A DNA stretch of 34,489 bases from assembly GCA_031281265.1 (NCBI GenBank), contig JAITFO010000038.1, forward strand, positions 1 through 34,489, in the 5' to 3' direction. The translations under genes and the position numbers were made by a program. The notes beneath the pieces are model-generated. The model ran no database searches. It was not told the DNA's origin and saw nothing but the letters and a program-made list of their open reading frames with translations. Of this stretch, positions 30,762-34,489 are shown piece after piece (position 1 is the first letter of the stretch; the number at the start of each line of letters is the position of its first letter). The stretch is from Candidatus Fibrimonadaceae bacterium. Lineage in GTDB: Bacteria; Fibrobacterota; Fibrobacteria; Fibrobacterales; Fibrobacteraceae.

Positions 30762-31442
30762 ATGCGTCTTTCAATTCTGCATTTGATTATTGTCTGCATA
30801 GCCACGGTAACATTCGTGGTTTTTATGTTTTTTAAATGGGAATCCAAAAACGAACGGATTAAAGTTTTAAACAAAGAAATAATGCTAGAGCAGACAAAAA
30901 TCAGAAAAGCCAATGAATTGGGAAACAAAGCCTTGGCTTATGTGCGAATAGGGAGAGGCTTGGATATTTTGGCGGGTGATAAATTATCCGATGAGCAAAA
31001 AGACATCTTGGCGGAGAAATTGCTCGCCATCTCAAACGATTATAAAATAGACCCCCTTTTGATTTTGGCTGTAATCCGGCACGAGAGCAGAGGTAATCCC
31101 AACGCAAGGGGTATATATACGACCGGTGCGCATTCGGGGGCTTTGGGGCTTATGCAGATAAAATATGTATCAGCTTTGGAAGTTGCGCAGTCTGTTGGGG
31201 TAGAGATAAATTCTCGCGAGGATTTGTTTGTGCCCGAAAAAAATCTGATGGTTGGTACTGCTTATCTGCTTCGCTTAATCGCAAAATACCACAATATGAA
31301 ACACGCTCTAATGGCTTACAATATAGGTTATGTCGCTTTGGATGAAAAACTGAGAAACAAAGGAGCATTGCCCACAAAATATTACGGCAAAGTGATGCAG
31401 GATTATAAATTTTTAGCGGAAGAAATTTTTAAGAATAATTGA
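30762..31442 (+). CDS. Membrane-anchored lytic transglycosylase (SLT domain)
   Basis: A 226-aa protein with an N-terminal TM/signal anchor (residues 4-24), a short coiled linker, and a lysozyme-like SLT domain from about residue 80. The catalytic glutamate is E108 in VIRHESRGNP; the GALGLMQI and ALMAYNIGY blocks are present (the latter a variant of AYNAG). It cleaves peptidoglycan with anhydro-muropeptide formation in the periplasm. It follows fba by 18 bp and precedes the EpmA-like gene by 19 bp on the same strand. Confidence 0.9.
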   Translation: MRLSILHLIIVCIATVTFVVFMFFKWESKNERIKVLNKEIMLEQTKIRKANELGNKALAYVRIGRGLDILAGDKLSDEQKDILAEKLLAISNDYKIDPLLILAVIRHESRGNPNARGIYTTGAHSGALGLMQIKYVSALEVAQSVGVEINSREDLFVPEKNLMVGTAYLLRLIAKYHNMKHALMAYNIGYVALDEKLRNKGALPTKYYGKVMQDYKFLAEEIFKNN

Positions 31443-31461
31443 GAGTGGTGAACGAAAACAA

Positions 31462-32316
31462 ATGTTGGAAGATTGGAAAAAGAGACAGAAACTCCACTAT
31501 AAAGTTCGTGATTTTTTCTTAAAGCGTGGTTTGCTGGAAGTGGATGTGCCTATGCTCTCCGCAACCTGTGGCACAGACCCGCAACTCGATTACTTTGAAA
31601 CAATTTCCCCAACACATTATTTAGCCACAAGCCCAGAATTTTATATGAAGCGTCTTTTGGCAGATGGCTTTGGCGATATATTTTCCCTGACACACGCTTT
31701 TAGAAAAGGCGAAATCGGCAAGCGGCATAACTTTGAATTCAATATAGCGGAGTGGTACAGAATTGGATTTTCCGCAGAGGAACTTCAGCAGGAAATTTTG
31801 GATTTGGTAAATGAAATAACGGGCTTGAATTTGCCTTTGAAAAGGACAACTTGGGAACAGGCTTTTGAAAATGTTGATATGGAAAAATTAAAAGCAGAAC
31901 ACAGAGATTGGACATTGGAAGAGATAGAAGATTTTGCGATGACAACAATAATTGAACCTGGTTTGGGTACCGAATTCATCGTGGATTATCCGCCCGAAAG
32001 AGCAGCCCTAGCGAAAATCCGCAAAAATTCCAAAGGGCGAGAGGTTGCCTGCCGTTTTGAGCTTTACATAAACGGAATTGAGCTTTGCAACGGCTACGAG
32101 GAATTGACGGATGCAAAAGAGCAGAAAAAACGTTTTTTTGAAGACATAGAAAAAAGAAAAAAAATGGGAAAGCCCGTTCCAAAAATAGACGAGGATTTTT
32201 TAGCAGCGTTGGAAAAAGGAATGCCGAAATGTTCCGGCGTTGCCCTCGGTTTAGATAGGCTTTATATGCTCGCTTTGGGGAAGGAGAATATAGGGGAAGT
32301 GCTGTTGTTCGGTTAA
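31462..32316 (+). CDS. epmA: EpmA-like lysyltransferase (GenX/PoxA)
   Basis: A 284-aa paralogue of the lysyl-tRNA synthetase catalytic core that lacks the anticodon-binding domain. In the family it attaches (R)-beta-lysine to elongation factor P. Class II motifs: FLKRGLLEVDVPMLS, LATSPEFYMKRLLADGFGDIFSLTHAFRKGEIGKRHNFEFNIAEWYR (motif 2), INGIELCNGYEEL, and GVALGLDRLYMLALG (motif 3). About 40 residues shorter than the E. coli protein. Neither epmB (lysine 2,3-aminomutase) nor efp is nearby, so the substrate is inferred. No Shine-Dalgarno close to the ATG. Confidence 0.9.
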   Translation: MLEDWKKRQKLHYKVRDFFLKRGLLEVDVPMLSATCGTDPQLDYFETISPTHYLATSPEFYMKRLLADGFGDIFSLTHAFRKGEIGKRHNFEFNIAEWYRIGFSAEELQQEILDLVNEITGLNLPLKRTTWEQAFENVDMEKLKAEHRDWTLEEIEDFAMTTIIEPGLGTEFIVDYPPERAALAKIRKNSKGREVACRFELYINGIELCNGYEELTDAKEQKKRFFEDIEKRKKMGKPVPKIDEDFLAALEKGMPKCSGVALGLDRLYMLALGKENIGEVLLFG

Positions 32317-32346
32317 ATAGAAAAATTCAAAACTTATGTCAAGGAC

Positions 32347-32859
32347 TTAATACGCCCTTAAATTATCAACCGTCATTTCCACGCCTTCGCCAACCTGCTT
32401 CACTATCCCAATCCCGTATCTGCTCGCTTGCTCCAAAACTTCATCGCTAAAAGAAAAGCCAGCTATACCTAGATAGGCAATATAATCGTTGTATCTTGGG
32501 AAAAATTTCCTAAACTTCTCAATACGTTCCTCCGCAAGTTCCTTAACAAAACTTGGATGTATGCGACTTTTTACCTCTATCAACGCTATGGAATCTCCAT
32601 TGAGCAAGGCAATGTCAAACTCCACTTTCACGCCTTTGTCTATATGCGTTAGATTGGGAACCATTTCATCATATTTTATTCCACCGAATTCCAACTTTTT
32701 CTTAAATACATCTTGAAAAAACTGCTCCGCGTGATAGCCCATGTTATTGCTCACCCCGCCAATCTGTTCCCCAAGCCTATCCCCAAGATTTTTTATAAAT
32801 TGGTTAGTTTCAGCGAACATTGCCCAAATATCGGCTGATGTTAATTCCTTTTTCTCCAT
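32347..32859 (-). CDS. DUF3782-like PD-(D/E)XK nuclease-fold protein
   Basis: About 170 aa. An N-terminal helical part (MEKKELTSADIWAMFAETNQ, a coiled segment ending in IGGVSNNMGYHAEQFFQDVF) is followed by a restriction-endonuclease-like core: E in HAEQFF, D in VEFDIALLNGD, and E-x-K in IALIEVKSRI. Such proteins occur widely and have no established substrate. The frame is open 19 codons upstream to 32916, but those residues are hydrophobic and AT-encoded, and a TATATT element lies exactly 6 bases before ATG 32859, which favours the shorter form. Divergent from pyrC. Confidence 0.82.
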   Translation of the reverse strand: MEKKELTSADIWAMFAETNQFIKNLGDRLGEQIGGVSNNMGYHAEQFFQDVFKKKLEFGGIKYDEMVPNLTHIDKGVKVEFDIALLNGDSIALIEVKSRIHPSFVKELAEERIEKFRKFFPRYNDYIAYLGIAGFSFSDEVLEQASRYGIGIVKQVGEGVEMTVDNLRAY

Positions 32860-32865
32860 AACCCA

Positions 32866-32871
32866 AATATA
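32866..32871 (-). promoter_or_regulatory. -10 element of the DUF3782-like gene
   Basis: TATATT (in TTATATTTGGG) on the minus strand, then 6 bases (TGGGTT) to ATG 32859. It decides the start codon: the upstream start at 32916 would precede the promoter. Confidence 0.5.
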
Positions 32872-32930
32872 ATAAAAATTTATAAAAAAATGAATAAAAA
32901 AGTTAATACATCTCATTTTGCAAACAAGTG

Positions 32931-32961
32931 TTGACGTTATTTTTTACAAAATAAGTATTTT
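32931..32961 (+). promoter_or_regulatory. Promoter of pyrC
   Basis: TTGACG (32931-32936), 19 bases, then TATTTT (32956-32961); the GTG start at 32975 is 13 bases further. The expected leader is about 6 nt and has no Shine-Dalgarno, only CTAAATTACCCCC before the GTG. Confidence 0.5.
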
Positions 32962-32974
32962 CTAAATTACCCCC

Positions 32975-33985
32975 GTGCCACAAGAACTCACACTACCCCT
33001 GCCAGACGATTTTCATATCCATCTAAGGCAGGGAAAAGATTTAGCAAATTATGCCAATAGTGCCGAACTGCAATTCGGACGTGTCTTGGCTATGCCAAAT
33101 ACCGAACCTCCCATAAACTCGCCGGAATCTGTGAAAAAATATAAAGAGGAAATTTTAGCCGCCGCTCCGAGTTTGGAAGTTTTGCTAACTTTTAAGCTCA
33201 ACAAAAATTATGAGGAACAGGAACTTTTGGCAATGCAAAAAAACGGGGCGGTGGCTGCAAAGTATTATCCGCTTGGGGTCACCACAAACAGCCAAGACGG
33301 GATTTCTAAAATAGAGGACATGTACCCCACCATCGCGTTAATGGAAAAACTGAATTTGGTTCTGTGCTTGCACGGCGAAGAACCAGGTGCTTTTTGCTTG
33401 GACAGGGAAAAGGATTTTTTGAAACACCTAGAAAAAATTTGCAAGAACTTCCCGAAACTTCGCGTTGTATTGGAACACGTGTCCAGCGCGGAGGCTGTGG
33501 AATGTGTTAAAAATTTGCCGCCCAATGTTGCAGCAACCGTAACCGTCCACCATCTTATTTTAACCTTGAACGATATTGTCGGGGATTCTTTGCGTCCACA
33601 GAATTTTTGCAAACCGCTCCCAAAACTTCCAAAAGATAAAGAGGCGGTTCGAACGGCAGTTTTCAGCGGCAATAAAAAATTCTTTTTGGGAACGGACAGC
33701 GCGCCACATTCCTTGGAAAAAAAGGAATGTCTGTGTGGAGCTGCTGGGGTTTATTCAGCTCCAGTTGCCATTCCAATTTTGATAGAGGAATTTGAAAAAG
33801 AGAATAAATTGGATTTGCTCTCGGATTTTCTCTCTGTTTTTGGCTCGGATTTTTACCAAATTCCGCGGCAGACAAAAAAAGTTGTTTACATAAAAGAGAA
33901 ATGGCAGGTGCCAAGCACCATAGATGGGGCAGTGCCGCTCAGAGCAGGAGAAACTTTGGAATGGCAGAGGAAAATAGATGTTTGA
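32975..33985 (+). CDS. pyrC: Dihydroorotase (PyrC type)
   Basis: A 336-aa zinc amidohydrolase of pyrimidine synthesis that cyclises carbamoyl aspartate to dihydroorotate. The full metal set of the E. coli-type enzyme is visible: H14 and H16 in DDFHIHLRQG, the carboxylated lysine K96 in AAKYYPLG, H133 in LHGE, H168 in LEHVSS and D241 in GTDSAPH. Length fits. Start is GTG at 32975 with the promoter close upstream. It overlaps ffh by 8 bp at the 3' end, so ffh is at least partly expressed from the same message. Confidence 0.96.
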   Translation: MPQELTLPLPDDFHIHLRQGKDLANYANSAELQFGRVLAMPNTEPPINSPESVKKYKEEILAAAPSLEVLLTFKLNKNYEEQELLAMQKNGAVAAKYYPLGVTTNSQDGISKIEDMYPTIALMEKLNLVLCLHGEEPGAFCLDREKDFLKHLEKICKNFPKLRVVLEHVSSAEAVECVKNLPPNVAATVTVHHLILTLNDIVGDSLRPQNFCKPLPKLPKDKEAVRTAVFSGNKKFFLGTDSAPHSLEKKECLCGAAGVYSAPVAIPILIEEFEKENKLDLLSDFLSVFGSDFYQIPRQTKKVVYIKEKWQVPSTIDGAVPLRAGETLEWQRKIDV

Positions 33986-34489
33986 AACTTTAACGGACTC
34001 ATTAGAATCCACGCTGAAAAATCTACGCGGACAAGGCAAGCTAACCGAAGAAAACGTAGCCACTTCGCTGAGAGAAGTACGCCGTGCCTTCCTCGCCGCG
34101 GATGTGAATTTCAATGTCACAAGGGATTTTGTTCAAGCGGTAAAAGACAAAGCGATGGGGCAAAATGTTTTGACCGCTGTAAGCCCTGGGCAGATGATTG
34201 TAAAAATAATCCACGACGAACTTGTGGCGGTGATGGGTGGCGAAGCCAGAGAGGTTTCCCTAACTGGAAGACCCCCAACAGGTATAATGATGGTGGGTTT
34301 GCAAGGCTCTGGAAAAACAACATTCGCTGGCAAACTCGCTCTCCACTTCCGCTCAAAAAAGAAGAGAAAACCCTTGCTGGTAGCCGCTGACGTTTACAGA
34401 CCAGCCGCTATTAAACAGCTCCAAGTGCTCGGAAAATCCATAGGAATTCCTGTTTACGAAGAAGGGCAGGGAAATCCCGTTGAAATAAT
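33978..34489 (+). CDS. ffh: Signal recognition particle GTPase Ffh, 3'-truncated by window edge
   Basis: The first 170 residues of Ffh, the protein subunit that binds signal sequences and SRP RNA for membrane targeting. The N domain (MFETLTDSLESTLKNLRGQGKLTEENV ... LREVRRAFLAADVNF) is followed by the G domain with P-loop GLQGSGKTT and the DVYRPAA motif. The frame runs off the window, so the M domain is not seen. The ATG at 33978 overlaps the pyrC stop by 8 bp; no separate Shine-Dalgarno stands out. Confidence 0.95.
   Translation, partial: MFETLTDSLESTLKNLRGQGKLTEENVATSLREVRRAFLAADVNFNVTRDFVQAVKDKAMGQNVLTAVSPGQMIVKIIHDELVAVMGGEAREVSLTGRPPTGIMMVGLQGSGKTTFAGKLALHFRSKKKRKPLLVAADVYRPAAIKQLQVLGKSIGIPVYEEGQGNPVEI

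Noticed and set aside
32860-32916. Longer start for the DUF3782-like protein
   Set aside because: The extra 19 codons contain the probable -10 element and encode a Phe/Ile-rich stretch from AT-rich promoter DNA.

Overview
The window is a compact stretch of a diderm bacterial chromosome. The Gram-negative envelope is inferred from lipoproteins with lipoboxes, an RND/MacA-type periplasmic adaptor and signal-peptide proteins. The organism is flagellated and chemotactic: flagellin, FliS, FliW, CsrA, a CheX-like phosphatase and two chemoreceptors are present. It probably makes menaquinone (UbiE/MenG and UbiX). Overall gene content and the very similar chemoreceptor signalling domains would fit a motile, gut-associated Fibrobacterota-like lineage, but that placement is an inference and not proven by the sequence. 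No rRNA, tRNA or CRISPR array was seen.

Layout. (1) 1-3769, plus strand: 5'-truncated argH, then fliW, csrA, an M3 oligopeptidase and a TusA-like protein, tightly packed or overlapping. (2) 3834-6880: a Cache-type chemoreceptor with its own promoter, then an orphan MacA-like adaptor. (3) 6891-14195, an accessory region: patatin-like lipase, TPR lipoprotein, a very AT-rich minus-strand block (8622-13058) encoding a TIR-STAND NTPase split into two frames plus a TPR/DUF2971-like protein, then a GC-rich hairpin-bearing patch, a gene remnant and a two-gene retropepsin cassette. (4) 14192-18011: lipoprotein, rfbB, cheX-like gene and divergent glycyl-tRNA synthetase. (5) 17998-20529, minus strand: flagellar operon of two small unknown proteins, flagellin, FliS and a degenerate ABC ATPase. 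(6) 20762-22009: AAA ATPase/DUF4143 behind a striking perfect inverted repeat. (7) 22010-26716, minus strand: seven-gene housekeeping cluster ubiE-ubiX-ssb-unknown-asd-unknown-alr. (8) 26739-29665, minus strand: a second chemoreceptor, sirtuin and DUF2059 protein. (9) 29739-34489, mostly plus strand: class II aldolase, lytic transglycosylase, EpmA-like ligase, a minus-strand DUF3782-like nuclease-fold protein, pyrC, and the start of ffh.

How parts work together. FliW, CsrA and flagellin form a known partner-switch circuit. Here the flagellin Shine-Dalgarno lies in the hexaloop (AAGGAG) of a perfect 7-bp hairpin, which is a textbook CsrA site, so the regulator and its probable target are both in the window. 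The TIR-STAND/TPR-DUF2971 block looks like a transferred anti-phage defence operon. Its NTPase is interrupted at a run of seven A, so it is either frameshifted, phase-variable, recoded or mis-sequenced. Many genes start 6-13 nt after a TATATT/TATTTT -10 element with no Shine-Dalgarno, suggesting widespread leaderless transcription next to ordinary SD-led genes.
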